Shown piece by piece: positions 51,956 through 59,859 of a stretch of DNA of 64,000 nt. The DNA lies in contig NZ_FQXC01000001.1 of assembly GCF_900129875.1 (NCBI RefSeq), positions 930,001-994,000 on the forward strand, written 5' to 3'. Under the pieces are notes generated by a model. It saw nothing but the letters and a program-made list of their open reading frames with translations, was not told where the DNA came from and searched no databases. The position numbers and the translations under genes are program-made. Within the stretch, counting starts at the first letter, position 1, and the number at the start of each line of letters is the position of its first letter. The DNA is from Marivita hallyeonensis (GTDB lineage Bacteria > Pseudomonadota > Alphaproteobacteria > Rhodobacterales > Rhodobacteraceae).

Positions 51956-51988
51956 TCGGAACGCCTAAAGGGAGGAGACGGCGTCCGA
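51956..51988 (-). ncRNA. CcsR-like sRNA hairpin 1 (proximal to the DUF1127 gene)
   Basis: TCGG(A)ACGCC pairs with GGCGTCCGA with one bulged A; the loop contains CUCCUCCC on the minus strand. It lies 43 bases downstream of the stop codon of the DUF1127 gene. Confidence 0.65.
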
Positions 51989-52031
51989 TCTGATGTGCGG
52001 GGGCGCGATGTCGCGCCATACCCGCGAAAAC

Positions 52032-52250
52032 TTACGTCTCGTACGCGGCCTGGTAGGCAATGCGCTTGAGCATGGATGGGTTCAGACCAAGGTCTGCCAA
52101 TTCGCGCGCATCCAACGTCCGGAGTTCGCGCAAGGTTTCACGATAGACCTTCCGCCGCGCCAGTTTCGCCCGCAAGTCAGCAACAAAACCGGCAATCCGG
52201 TCGGACAGTCCGCGGTACGATGCGGTATGTGTCAGGTTGAGATGTGTCAT
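52032..52250 (-). CDS. ccaF1: DUF1127 protein, CcaF1-like
   Basis: A 72-residue basic protein. The C-terminal part has the DUF1127 motif LRTLDARELADLGLNPSMLK (about residues 46-65). Its position before four CUCCUCCC-loop hairpins on the same strand matches the RSP_6037 (CcaF1)-CcsR1-4 locus of Rhodobacter sphaeroides, where CcaF1 binds RNA and affects maturation of the CcsR RNAs, and where transcription depends on stress sigma factors. I assign the name by context plus family; the similarity of the protein alone is limited. Start ATG 52250 begins MTHLNLTHTASYRG; a longer open frame upstream has no family similarity. Confidence 0.75.
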   Translation of the reverse strand: MTHLNLTHTASYRGLSDRIAGFVADLRAKLARRKVYRETLRELRTLDARELADLGLNPSMLKRIAYQAAYET

Positions 52251-52293
52251 TGGTCTGCTCGGTTCAAGGCCGTGTGGTTGCTGTGTTGGCTGT

Positions 52294-52321
52294 AAGATAA
52301 GTGAATGCTGCAATTGCACAA
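52294..52321 (-). promoter_or_regulatory. Candidate promoter of the ccaF1-ccsR unit
   Basis: On the minus strand TTGTGC and TATCTT lie 16 bases apart, about 45 bases before the CcaF1 start. A dyad TGCTGC-TAT-GCAGCA (52338-52352) sits just upstream. In Rhodobacter this locus is read by RpoH-type sigma factors; the -10 here is not distinctive enough to say which sigma is used. Confidence 0.35.
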
Positions 52322-52474
52322 TGCCTCGCGTGCTCAATGCTGCTATGCAGCAACTGCATAGGCTAAATGGTGCATTTTTGAGCAATCTTTTCGCGCGAGG
52401 CCGCTTATTCGGGCGCGCGGTTGCAGGTCCTTCACGCGATTGCCACTTAATGGCAACACCAAACGGGAGGCGAC

Positions 52475-53542
52475 ATGACGGTAAAACCCGATGAGATTCG
52501 CGCGGCGCTGGCGCGCGTGGCGTTGCCGGACGGGAAAAACCTGATCTCTGCGGATATGGTCCGGGCGATTCAGGTGGCGGATGGCGCGGTGCGCTTCGTG
52601 ATCGAAGCTCCGTCCCCCGAGATTGCGAAACTGATGGAGCCCGTGCGCAAGGCGGCAGAGGCCGTGGTGGCGGAGCTGCCGGGGGTCACAACCGTTTCTG
52701 TCGCGCTGACGGCGCATGGTCCGGCGGCGGACCCACCCAAAGGATTGAAGATCGGCGGTCATCCCAAGGCGCAGGCGGGGTCACTCAAACCCGCGAGTGT
52801 GCAGCGCATTCTGGCCATCGGGTCGGGGAAGGGCGGGGTTGGCAAATCCACGGTGTCGTCGAACCTCGCCGTGGCGCTGGCGCGCGCGGGGCGGCGGGTC
52901 GGATTGCTCGACGCCGATATCTACGGTCCAAGCCAGCCGCGCATGATGGGGGTGTCGCAGAAGCCAAAAAGCCCGGATGGCAAAATCATCGAGCCGCTCA
53001 TCGCGCATGGCGTGACGATGATGTCCATTGGCCTGATGCTGCCCGAGGAAAAGGCGGTTGTCTGGCGCGGGCCGATGCTCATGGGGGCGTTGCAACAGAT
53101 GCTGAGCCAGGTGGCGTGGGGTGCGCTTGACGTTCTGCTGGTCGATCTGCCGCCCGGCACCGGAGATGTTGCGATGACGCTTTGTCAAAAGGCGCAGGTG
53201 TCAGGCGCGATTGTCGTGTCCACGCCGCAGGATGTGGCGCTGCTCGATGCGCGCAAGGCGCTCGACATGTTCGAAACGCTGAAGACGCCGGTGCTGGGCC
53301 TGATCGAAAACATGGCCGTCTTCACCTGTCCGCATTGTGGCGGCGAAAGCCACGTCTTCGGGTCGGGCGGCGTTGCAGAGGAAGCGGCGGCGCGGGGCAT
53401 TCCGCTTTTGGCGCAATTGCCGCTTGATCTCGACACCCGATTGGCCGGGGATGGCGGCACACCGGTGGCGACGGCGGACGGACCGATGAGCACGGCCTAC
53501 GCGCGGTTGGCAGACCGATTGATCCAGGGCGGCATGGCGTGA
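52475..53542 (+). CDS. mrp: Mrp/ApbC-family P-loop ATPase (Fe-S carrier)
   Basis: A 355-residue protein. An N-terminal MIP18-like (DUF59) domain (about 1-85) precedes the deviant Walker A ATPase: [20 protein letters not shown] (about 110-129). The Fe-S ligand pair is in [14 protein letters not shown] (CxxC, about 285-298), and [13 protein letters not shown] is the Walker B region. It carries and transfers Fe-S clusters. A GGGAGG ribosome site marks the start. It is divergent from the ccaF1-like gene. Confidence 0.92.
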   Translation: MTVKPDEIRAALARVALPDGKNLISADMVRAIQVADGAVRFVIEAPSPEIAKLMEPVRKAAEAVVAELPGVTTVSVALTAHGPAADPPKGLKIGGHPKAQAGSLKPASVQRILAIGSGKGGVGKSTVSSNLAVALARAGRRVGLLDADIYGPSQPRMMGVSQKPKSPDGKIIEPLIAHGVTMMSIGLMLPEEKAVVWRGPMLMGALQQMLSQVAWGALDVLLVDLPPGTGDVAMTLCQKAQVSGAIVVSTPQDVALLDARKALDMFETLKTPVLGLIENMAVFTCPHCGGESHVFGSGGVAEEAAARGIPLLAQLPLDLDTRLAGDGGTPVATADGPMSTAYARLADRLIQGGMA

Positions 53543-53543
53543 C

Positions 53544-54542
53544 TCAGCGCCGTGGGGCCAAGGCAAGTGTGACGGCGAACTGGTAGCTGCCTTGCGTCAG
53601 CACCGATGGGGCACGCGGCAGCCTTGCGCGTTTGACCGCCGTAAGCGCCGCCTGATCCAGTTTGCGATCCCCCGATGACCGCAGCAGTGACACGCCGGAC
53701 AGACGCCCGGACGGGCTGACGGCAAGTTGCAACTTCACCTCTCCTACCGCGCGTGTCCCGCTTGGATAGCGCGCGGCGCGGGTGACCGCGGTGCGAATAC
53801 GCGCGCCCCATTGCTGCTGGGCCTTGGTGATCTGTGCCTTCGAGGGTCCGCTGGCTACCGGCGCAGGGGCTGCTTGGGCGGCGCTGGCGGCAGGGCGCGT
53901 GCCGGATCCTCGCGCCGTTTGTGCCGGGCGCTGCGCGGTTTGCGTCCTTTGAGGTGACGGTGCCGCCGCTGGTCGGGCAGGGCGCTCGACCGGGCGGGCC
54001 GAGACTGTCGGGGCGTGCCGTTCTGGGGCGGGTTCCGTGTCCACGGTCGGCGGTGCCATCGCCGTCGGAGTGTCCGGGCGCGAGAGGGACGGCGTGCGGG
54101 TCGGCGGCGTGGCGCGTGATGGCGTGGGCAAGGCGGTCCTTTGCGGTTCCGCGGGCGGGAGTAGAGCGTTTGGGGCCTGATCTGTCAGGGGCATCTGCGG
54201 GGCGGGAAGCCGCGTCTCAACTGTTGGAGGCGTTGGTAGATCGTTTGGTGCCGACAGCGCGTCGGGCTGTACCGTCGATGCGACCGGGGTGTCGCCAGTC
54301 GGGCGGGTCGGCGCGGGGTGCGCGACCGGTTGGGCCAATTCCGACACGGTCCCGATCTCGGGCGGGCGCGACCAGTCCGCGACCATGGCGGCAAGCGTGG
54401 GTGTCGCCGCCTGAAGCGTGACGTCGGCGTCTCCTCTCTGACCACTGCCCGCGCCACCGCCGGTCAGGGGGGCGAGCGTCAGGGCGGCCACGTGAAGTGC
54501 GCCCGACAGGCTGAGGAACGCCGCGACCTCCAGTACACGCAC
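53544..54542 (-). CDS. tonB: TonB-family energy transducer
   Basis: A 332-residue protein: an N-terminal membrane anchor (FLSLSGALHVAALTLAPL), a long Pro/Ala/Thr-rich periplasmic spacer (about 60-240), and a C-terminal TonB fold (about 250-330; YPSGTRAVGEVKLQLAVSPS and GVSLLRSSGDRKLDQAAL). It carries proton-motive energy to outer-membrane receptors. The start is GTG at 54542, directly after the stop of the second exbD gene, with GGAGG upstream. Last gene of the cobalamin-riboswitch operon. Confidence 0.87.
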   Translation of the reverse strand: MRVLEVAAFLSLSGALHVAALTLAPLTGGGAGSGQRGDADVTLQAATPTLAAMVADWSRPPEIGTVSELAQPVAHPAPTRPTGDTPVASTVQPDALSAPNDLPTPPTVETRLPAPQMPLTDQAPNALLPPAEPQRTALPTPSRATPPTRTPSLSRPDTPTAMAPPTVDTEPAPERHAPTVSARPVERPARPAAAPSPQRTQTAQRPAQTARGSGTRPAASAAQAAPAPVASGPSKAQITKAQQQWGARIRTAVTRAARYPSGTRAVGEVKLQLAVSPSGRLSGVSLLRSSGDRKLDQAALTAVKRARLPRAPSVLTQGSYQFAVTLALAPRR

Positions 54543-54932
54543 CTAACGGCCCTCCGTCACGATCTCGACCCCGGTTGCGCCGAGGGCAGCGAGCTGTGCC
54601 AGCACCTGCGCAAGCGTCGCTGCGGTCTGGGATGCATCCACGTTAAGGCGCACCACATCCGTGCCCGCGACACGGACGCTTTCCGCCAGAGCGGCCTCGC
54701 CGCGCAGGGTGTCGAAGGCGATCAGGCCTTCGGCGCTGATGAAGAGGTTGGATGTGCCCGTCTCTTCCTCGCCTTCAGCGCTGGGCAGCGACACGTCGAA
54801 TGGGACGGGGGGCGCGATCTGCGCGGTCATCAGGAAGAAGATGAGCAACAGGAAGACGATGTTGATCATCGGCACGACGGGTTCCCGCGTGCTGCGCCGG
54901 GCCTGTGGCGCGAGGCGCAACCGGCGTCTCAT
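54543..54932 (-). CDS. ExbD/TolR-type protein (second of two)
   Basis: A 129-residue protein with one membrane helix (VPMINIVFLLLIFFLMTAQIA, about 17-37) and a periplasmic domain. Members form the ExbB-ExbD stator that drives TonB; a charged Asp in the helix is typical of ExbD (usually D in PMIDVVF). Here the helix reads PMINIVF, with Asn in place of the usual Asp. The ATG overlaps the first ExbD stop (ATGA at 54929-54932). Start 54932 is preferred over an upstream start. Confidence 0.83.
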   Translation of the reverse strand: MRRRLRLAPQARRSTREPVVPMINIVFLLLIFFLMTAQIAPPVPFDVSLPSAEGEEETGTSNLFISAEGLIAFDTLRGEAALAESVRVAGTDVVRLNVDASQTAATLAQVLAQLAALGATGVEIVTEGR

Positions 54933-55303
54933 TCGAGTACCACGAGGTTGGACCAACCTGCGGCACGCAGGGTCGTCATTGCGTCCAGAAGGTGCTGAAC
55001 GGATGCGTCTTCGCTTGGGCGCAGAATGATGATGTCGCTGTCTTGGGTCATCAGCGGAGACAGCGCGTTCACCGGGTTCGAGACCTCGATGCCGTTCACT
55101 CTTATGCTATCGGTCAACACGGTCACGAGTCGGGGTGGGCCTTGGTAGTCTGCCGTGCCGCCCGCTGTCAGGGTGACCGGAATGGCATCGGTCGTGCCGA
55201 AACGTGCGGCCAGCATGAAGAAGACAAGCAGCAGAAACACGACGTCGATCATCGGGGTCAACCCGATGCGGCGTCGGCGTGTCTCGGGCGCGAGGTCAAG
55301 CAT
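54929..55303 (-). CDS. exbD: ExbD-type protein (first of two)
   Basis: A 124-residue protein with the canonical helix LTPMIDVVFLLLVFFMLAARF (about 16-36, Asp present) and a periplasmic domain. It should pair with ExbB to energise TonB. It overlaps ExbB by 8 bases at its start and the second ExbD by 4 bases at its end. Confidence 0.87.
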   Translation of the reverse strand: MLDLAPETRRRRIGLTPMIDVVFLLLVFFMLAARFGTTDAIPVTLTAGGTADYQGPPRLVTVLTDSIRVNGIEVSNPVNALSPLMTQDSDIIILRPSEDASVQHLLDAMTTLRAAGWSNLVVLE

Positions 55304-55916
55304 GCGGGTCTTTTGTTGTCAGAACACGGATGGCGAGATCTTCGAAATCATGCGCGAGGCGCGCATTGACGCTGTCGAACCAGCTCAGCGCCATGGAGGC
55401 CGGGATCGCGACGGCCATGCCAGCGGCGGTGGTCAGGAGCGCTTCCCAGATGCCACCGGCCAGCGCTGCCGGGTCCGCCCGTGCGCCGCTTTCCTGCAAT
55501 GTCTGAAACGCCTCGATCATGCCAAGCACCGTGCCCAGCAAGCCGACCAGAGGCGCAATGGTGGCAATCAGATCAAGCGCGCGCAGACCGCTGCCCGCGT
55601 CCATCAGCGCGCCGCGCGCGACGCGGGCGGTTTCCTCGCGTGCGTCGTCCTGCGGTAAGCTGTGCGCCGCCTGCATCGCGGACCGGGCGACGCGCGCTCG
55701 TAAACCAGTGCGGGTCTGCAACGCCGAGGTTGCCGCGTCATGCTGACCCTGCCGCCACAACTCCACCGCGTTTTCCGTCGGATCGCGGCGCCATGCCCCC
55801 ATCCGGGAGAGGCGCCAGAGTTTCCAAAGAATGAGGCCCAGTGTGATGACGCTCAGGGCGGCGATGACCCACAAAGCGGGGCCGCCGCGATTGAGAAAGG
55901 CGATGATGTCGGTCAT
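55296..55916 (-). CDS. exbB: MotA/TolQ/ExbB proton-channel protein
   Basis: A 206-residue membrane protein with three helices. The family signature is the pair of C-terminal helices with LDLIATIAPLVGLLGTVLGM (about 117-136) and GGIWEALLTTAAGMAVAIPA (about 154-173). Overlaps the ATPase gene at its start (ATGA at 55913-55916). Its position before two ExbD genes and TonB marks it as ExbB rather than TolQ. Confidence 0.88.
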   Translation of the reverse strand: MTDIIAFLNRGGPALWVIAALSVITLGLILWKLWRLSRMGAWRRDPTENAVELWRQGQHDAATSALQTRTGLRARVARSAMQAAHSLPQDDAREETARVARGALMDAGSGLRALDLIATIAPLVGLLGTVLGMIEAFQTLQESGARADPAALAGGIWEALLTTAAGMAVAIPASMALSWFDSVNARLAHDFEDLAIRVLTTKDPHA

Positions 55917-56704
55917 CCGTGGGCTCCGGTCTGGGGGGCGGTTGATGCATGCAGCACACCGAGCGGTTGCACAATCGGACCTTCGGCGGTGTCAAGAACT
56001 TCGGCCCTGAGGTCGAAGACGTCGGCCAGCATCTCTTTCGTCAGGATGTCGTCCCGCGGGCCATCGGCGACGACACGGCCTTGATGCATGACGATCAGGC
56101 GAGTGCAGTAGCGGGCGGCAAGGCTGAGGTCGTGCAGGGACGTAAGCACCGCGCGGCCTTCCCCGGCGAGGGACCGGAACACGTCAAGCGTCGCGATCTG
56201 CGCGGCGGGATCGAGGCCGGCGATGGGTTCGTCGGCAAGTAGAAGCGGCGTGTCCTGCGCCAGCGTTCGGGCGATCAGGACACGGGCCTGTTCACCGCCC
56301 GAGAGCTGCGTCGCGATCCGCTGCCGGAAACCGTCAAGCCCCATGCGGTGCAAGGCGGCGTCGACGGCAGATTGATCCTGCGCCGAGAGTGTCGCACCAC
56401 GGGCAAGGTAGGGCAGGCGGCCAAGCGCCACGACCCGTTCAACGCTCATCGGCCAGGCAATTTCGCGCTTTTGTGGGAGCCAGGCCGCTTGCGCGGCGCG
56501 GTGCCGGGGGGGCAGGTCGGCCAGAGAGCTTTGGCCTTCGATCGGCAAAAGCCCCAGCGCGCCGCGCAGGAGGGACGTCTTGCCCGCACCGTTCGGGCCG
56601 ATGAGGCCGACGCATTCCCCCTCGGCAATCGTCAGGCTGGCCTGATCCACCACGGGGCACGCGCCACGGCGCACAGTAAGGCTGTCCAGCGTAAGGAAGG
56701 TCAC
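55913..56704 (-). CDS. ABC transporter ATPase (FecCDE/BtuD type)
   Basis: A 263-residue ATPase. Walker A is LIGPNGAGKTSLLRG (about 33-47), the ABC signature is LSGGEQARVLIA (about 132-143), Walker B is PLLLADEPIAGLDP, and the H-loop is TSLHDLSLA. It pairs with the FecCD permease upstream (overlap ATGA at 56701-56704). Haem importers (HmuV) share this pattern, but the cobalamin riboswitch upstream points to a B12 importer. No substrate-binding protein is encoded here. Confidence 0.85.
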   Translation of the reverse strand: MTFLTLDSLTVRRGACPVVDQASLTIAEGECVGLIGPNGAGKTSLLRGALGLLPIEGQSSLADLPPRHRAAQAAWLPQKREIAWPMSVERVVALGRLPYLARGATLSAQDQSAVDAALHRMGLDGFRQRIATQLSGGEQARVLIARTLAQDTPLLLADEPIAGLDPAAQIATLDVFRSLAGEGRAVLTSLHDLSLAARYCTRLIVMHQGRVVADGPRDDILTKEMLADVFDLRAEVLDTAEGPIVQPLGVLHASTAPQTGAHG

Positions 56705-57711
56705 GCGATTTCCCTCCGTGTCTTGTAGATCAGGTGCAGAAAAAGCGGCGCGCCGATCAAGGCCATGACCACGCCAAGCTTGAGGTCACGGTCGGGCAGG
56801 ATCACTCGCACCGCCAGATCTGCTGCAAGCACCATCGCAGCCCCGCCAAGGGCGGAGGCCCAAAGAAGTGTTGACGGGCGACCTTCGGCAAAGCGCCGCA
56901 GGATGTGCGGCACCACGAGGCCGACAAAACCCACGGCTCCGGCGACGGCGGTCGCGGCCCCAACAGCGGCGGCGGTGCCCAGCAGCAATTGCAACCGCAG
57001 GGACGAGAGCGACACGCCCAGGGCCTCTGCCGCGTCTTCGCCAAGCGTCAGGGCGTCAAGCCCGTGGCCCAGCGTGATCAACGCCAGCCATCCAAGGGCC
57101 ATGACCGGTAGAGCCAGCCAGACATGTGTCATGGCCCGGTCCGCGACAGAGCCCATCAGCCAGAACACGATCTCGGACGCGGCATAGGGGTTGGGCGACA
57201 GGTTCAGCGCCAGAGAGGTTAGAGCGGCGGCAAAGGCCGAGACCGCGATGCCCGTCAGGATCAGGGTCAGCGACGATCCACGTGGTCCGGCAAGCAGGAG
57301 GATCAGCCCCACAGCTCCGGCGGCGAAGACCAGCGCGGACACCGGCAACGCCAGCAGGAAGGCCGACGCAAAGCCCGTCTGCAGCGCGATCACAGCACCG
57401 AGCGCGGCTGAACCGGAGACGCCGATCAGGCCGGGTTCGGCGAGGGGATTGCGCAAGAAGCCTTGCATCGCGGCACCGGCAAGGCCAAGCGACAGCCCGA
57501 CCATCGCGGCCAGAAGCGTCCGGGGCAGGCGGATCTCCTGCATGACCGTCACGATCAGCGGATCGCCCGAGCCGAAGAGCGCGGCCAACCCATCGGGCAG
57601 GGAGATCGCTGCATAGCCCACGAAAAGCGATGCGGTGAACATCGCCACAGTCAGGACCATCAGCGCACCAAAGAGCTTCACTGCTCCATCCCCCGCGCGT
57701 GTCTTCAACAT
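56701..57711 (-). CDS. FecCD-family ABC permease (probable cobalamin)
   Basis: A 336-residue membrane protein with about ten helices, family pattern RLPRTLLAAMVGLSLGLAGAAMQGFLRNPLAEPGLIGVSGSAALGA (about 60-105). FecCD/BtuC permeases import Fe-siderophores, haem or cobalamin. The cobalamin riboswitch directly upstream on the same strand makes B12 or a cobinamide the best guess. I chose ATG 57711 because the conserved MLKTRAGDGAVKL starts there; GTG 57750 would add 13 residues. First gene of the operon. Confidence 0.85.
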   Translation of the reverse strand: MLKTRAGDGAVKLFGALMVLTVAMFTASLFVGYAAISLPDGLAALFGSGDPLIVTVMQEIRLPRTLLAAMVGLSLGLAGAAMQGFLRNPLAEPGLIGVSGSAALGAVIALQTGFASAFLLALPVSALVFAAGAVGLILLLAGPRGSSLTLILTGIAVSAFAAALTSLALNLSPNPYAASEIVFWLMGSVADRAMTHVWLALPVMALGWLALITLGHGLDALTLGEDAAEALGVSLSSLRLQLLLGTAAAVGAATAVAGAVGFVGLVVPHILRRFAEGRPSTLLWASALGGAAMVLAADLAVRVILPDRDLKLGVVMALIGAPLFLHLIYKTRREIA

Positions 57712-57801
57712 GTCTTTGTGCCGAAGCGCAAAAACGGTGAACGCCACCACGCCGGAGAACCGTTACACATCGCGCACCCCGCGCGGGTGTAGGGTGAACC
57801 G

Positions 57802-57982
57802 TCACGGCAGGTCTCCTGACTTGCGGGTCTTCACGTGGCTCGGGCCTTCCCGGTTTCCCAGTGGCATGTGCCGAACACGCTCGCCGTTAACAGTTGCGGG
57901 GGCAGTCGCGGATTTGCACCGCGTTCCCTTTTCACCGGGGGTTGCCCGGACCGTGACAGGATTGGCGTAACCGGGTGCGGGC
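57802..57982 (-). ncRNA. Cobalamin riboswitch
   Basis: On the minus strand the aptamer has the conserved core: GGGAACGCGGTGCAAATCCG, then CGACTGCCCCCGCAACTGT, GCCACTGGG, CCGGGAAGGC, and the B12 box AAGTCAGGAGACCTGCC (57803-57822). It lies about 90 bases before the permease start. A short dyad after the B12 box (CACCC-GCGC-GGGGTG) has no run of T, so control is probably translational. B12 binding would lower expression of the whole operon. Confidence 0.95.
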
Positions 57983-58008
57983 AGCGTTGCAAGCTTTGTG
58001 CGCGCGGC

Positions 58009-58635
58009 TCAGGTGGAACGGGTGGCCTTGAGTGTGAAAAGACCGGCAACGCACAGGCAACTTGCCCCGATCCGGTTCAACAGGCGCATCGCATGAGGTT
58101 TCGTGAATTGTCTGCGCAGGCTGCTTGCGAAGATCAGCCAGAACAGGCTGTTGAGGGTCGCCACGACTAGGAAGGTCGCGATGAGGATTGCAAATTGCTG
58201 GAACACCGGGCCGCCGGGCGTCACGAATTGTGGGACGAAGGCCACGTAGAAGGCCGGGCCCTTGGGGTTGAGAACGCTGATCAGCATTGACTGCCAAAAG
58301 AGCTGCGACAATGGCTTGGCGGGTGTGTCGTTGTTCAGGGACACAGTCGCGACGGGTGCGGTCCAGAGCGTGTAGGCCAACCATAGTAAGTAAAACGCGC
58401 CTGCGAGTTTCAGGAGTGTGAATAGAAAGACAGACGTGGCCAGCACCGCACCCGCGCCCAGAAGCGATAGCGACATTGCAATGAATGCGCCTGTGACGAC
58501 GCCGGGGATGGTTGCAAGACCCGAGCGTTTGCCGTCGCGGATGGCGTAGTTCACCGTCAGAACAATGTTCGGGCCGGGGATGAGAACGACAATCGCGCTT
58601 GCGAGAGTGAAGGCCAGCCAGGTCTCGTAGGTCAT
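58009..58635 (-). CDS. LysE-family amino-acid exporter
   Basis: A 208-residue membrane protein with about six helices. The family signature is LIPGPNIVLTVNYAIRDGKRSGLATIPGVVTG (about residues 19-50). It exports an amino acid or a related metabolite (RhtB/LysE type); the substrate is not shown. Start 58635 (MTYETWLAFTL) is backed by AGGAAAG upstream; an earlier in-frame start adds a charged tail. It precedes the cobalamin riboswitch on the same strand by only 27 bases but is transcribed away from it. Confidence 0.85.
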   Translation of the reverse strand: MTYETWLAFTLASAIVVLIPGPNIVLTVNYAIRDGKRSGLATIPGVVTGAFIAMSLSLLGAGAVLATSVFLFTLLKLAGAFYLLWLAYTLWTAPVATVSLNNDTPAKPLSQLFWQSMLISVLNPKGPAFYVAFVPQFVTPGGPVFQQFAILIATFLVVATLNSLFWLIFASSLRRQFTKPHAMRLLNRIGASCLCVAGLFTLKATRST

Positions 58636-58998
58636 GCGTCCGTCTTTCCTGCTTTGCTGATCGCAGAAGACCGGAAAGTCGCGCCGTTTGAAAGGCACTT
58701 TCGACGGCCAGCTTTTGCGGTGCCGCTTATCTCATGGGAAATGATGGGATCGAGTTGGGAATGTGTGGTGCCTGAGTCGAATCAAATGCAAAAAGCACCG
58801 AGATATTGTGGTTATTGCGATGAATTTTGCGACTGACATGATTGCTCCAAGCCAATGTTCCACTTTTGTACCAAGGTCTTTCGGGAAATTATGGGCATAT
58901 ACGGAAAGACGCGTGGGCCACAACATATAGTGTTTGAGATTGTCATTTGTGGCCGATGTTCCGATTTTTGGCTGAGATTGCATGCTAGATGCTGTGTT

Positions 58999-59027
58999 TT
59001 GAGGGTTTGAAAACCAAATCTTGTATA
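58999..59027 (+). promoter_or_regulatory. Candidate promoter of the mraZ/division cluster
   Basis: TTGAGG (58999-59004) and TGTATA (59022-59027) are 17 bases apart, directly upstream of the MraZ-type repeats. The -10 is imperfect. Confidence 0.45.
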
Positions 59028-59031
59028 GATT

Positions 59032-59076
59032 TCCCATAAAAAACTGTTGCGACCCACGTTTTCCCATGTCATCCCT
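59032..59076. promoter_or_regulatory. MraZ-type operator (repeats with 10-base period)
   Basis: The plus strand shows TCCCA (59032), then ACCCA (59052), TCCCA (59062) and TCCCT (59072), with one 10-base position (59042) lacking the motif. On the minus strand these read (A/T)GGGN units separated by five bases, the pattern bound by MraZ. They lie immediately after the candidate promoter, well placed for autorepression of the cluster. Confidence 0.6.
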
Positions 59077-59343
59077 TTCATCACGAGATGAGAGCAGGAA
59101 CGGCAAACGAGGCACCAAGACCTCACAGCGGTATCCGAACAATAATAAACGCAGGTTTCATACAGGCACCCGCTTTCATCAAACACAGAGATCCGGCGCG
59201 CGGGCGAGCAGACATCCCCCCAGGTGGCGCGCGCAGTCGGACTTCCCGGAGACGGGACTCGGACGGCGGGTTGATCAGTGGCAGCAGATCGACTCGCCGT
59301 TTCCGTTTCCAGGGACTTGAGGACAGAAAGGACCAGTCGGGAC

Positions 59344-59853
59344 GTGGCCCGGAAGCTGAGGTTCAGAGGTGAAAGCCATCACAAGGTTGATGGCAAGGGT
59401 CGGGTGTCCATCCCGGCCTCGTTTCGCCGTGTGCTGGAGGCGGGAGACCCGAACTATACCGAGGGTCTGAACCCCGAGCTGGTCATTGTCTACGGCGACA
59501 AGCGCCGGAAATACCTTGAATGCTATACGGTCGAGGCCATCGAAGAGGTGGACGAGAAGATCGAGGCGCTCCCGCGTGGGTCGGTTGAGCGCAAGATGCT
59601 GCAACGCCTGTTCAATGGTCAGTCCCTGTCCACCAGCGTGGACGAGACGGGGCGGTTGGTGCTGCCCGCGAAGTTACGGCAGAAGATCGGGTTGTCTTCC
59701 GAGGCGTTTTTCATCGGCGCCGGCGACACCTTCCAGATCTGGGAGCCCGACACCTACGAGGCCGAGGAAATGGCGGCCACCGAAGAGTGGCTGGACGAGT
59801 TGCCCGACGATGTGGATCCGCTCATCTTCCTCGATGGGCCGGCGGGGGGCTGA
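59344..59853 (+). CDS. mraZ: MraZ, division/cell-wall cluster regulator
   Basis: A 169-residue protein with two SpoVT/AbrB-like MraZ domains: FRGESHHKVDGKGRVSIPASF near the N-terminus (DxxGR motif) and STSVDETGRLVLPAKLRQKIG in the second half. It binds TGGGN repeats and controls the dcw cluster. The start GTG 59344 begins MARKLRFRGES, as in relatives; a longer open frame upstream is not family-like. AAAGGA lies about 11 bases upstream. rsmH follows after 6 bases. Confidence 0.9.
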   Translation: MARKLRFRGESHHKVDGKGRVSIPASFRRVLEAGDPNYTEGLNPELVIVYGDKRRKYLECYTVEAIEEVDEKIEALPRGSVERKMLQRLFNGQSLSTSVDETGRLVLPAKLRQKIGLSSEAFFIGAGDTFQIWEPDTYEAEEMAATEEWLDELPDDVDPLIFLDGPAGG

Positions 59854-59859
59854 ACCAAG

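Larger units (their letters stand above)
58636..59343 (+). other. AT-rich intergenic region and long mraZ leader
   Basis: This 700-base stretch holds no convincing gene. Its left part is strikingly AT-rich for this genome and has a dyad GGCCACAA/TTGTGGCC (58916-58954). If transcription starts near 59034, the mraZ leader is about 310 bases long. In Rhodobacter the corresponding leader gives rise to the abundant small RNA UpsM; a homologue here is plausible. A GCGCGC dyad (around 59195-59230) and GC-rich hairpins near 59245-59262 lie within the leader. Confidence 0.5.

Noticed and set aside
51813-51988. Four similar repeats that could be mistaken for a short CRISPR array
   Set aside because: Only the loop (GGGAGGAG on the plus strand) is kept, the stems differ, spacing is uneven and no cas gene is nearby. 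The sRNA reading explains it better.
55913-57711. Naming the permease/ATPase pair as a haem importer (HmuUV)
   Set aside because: The family pattern alone would allow it, but the cobalamin riboswitch directly upstream argues for B12.
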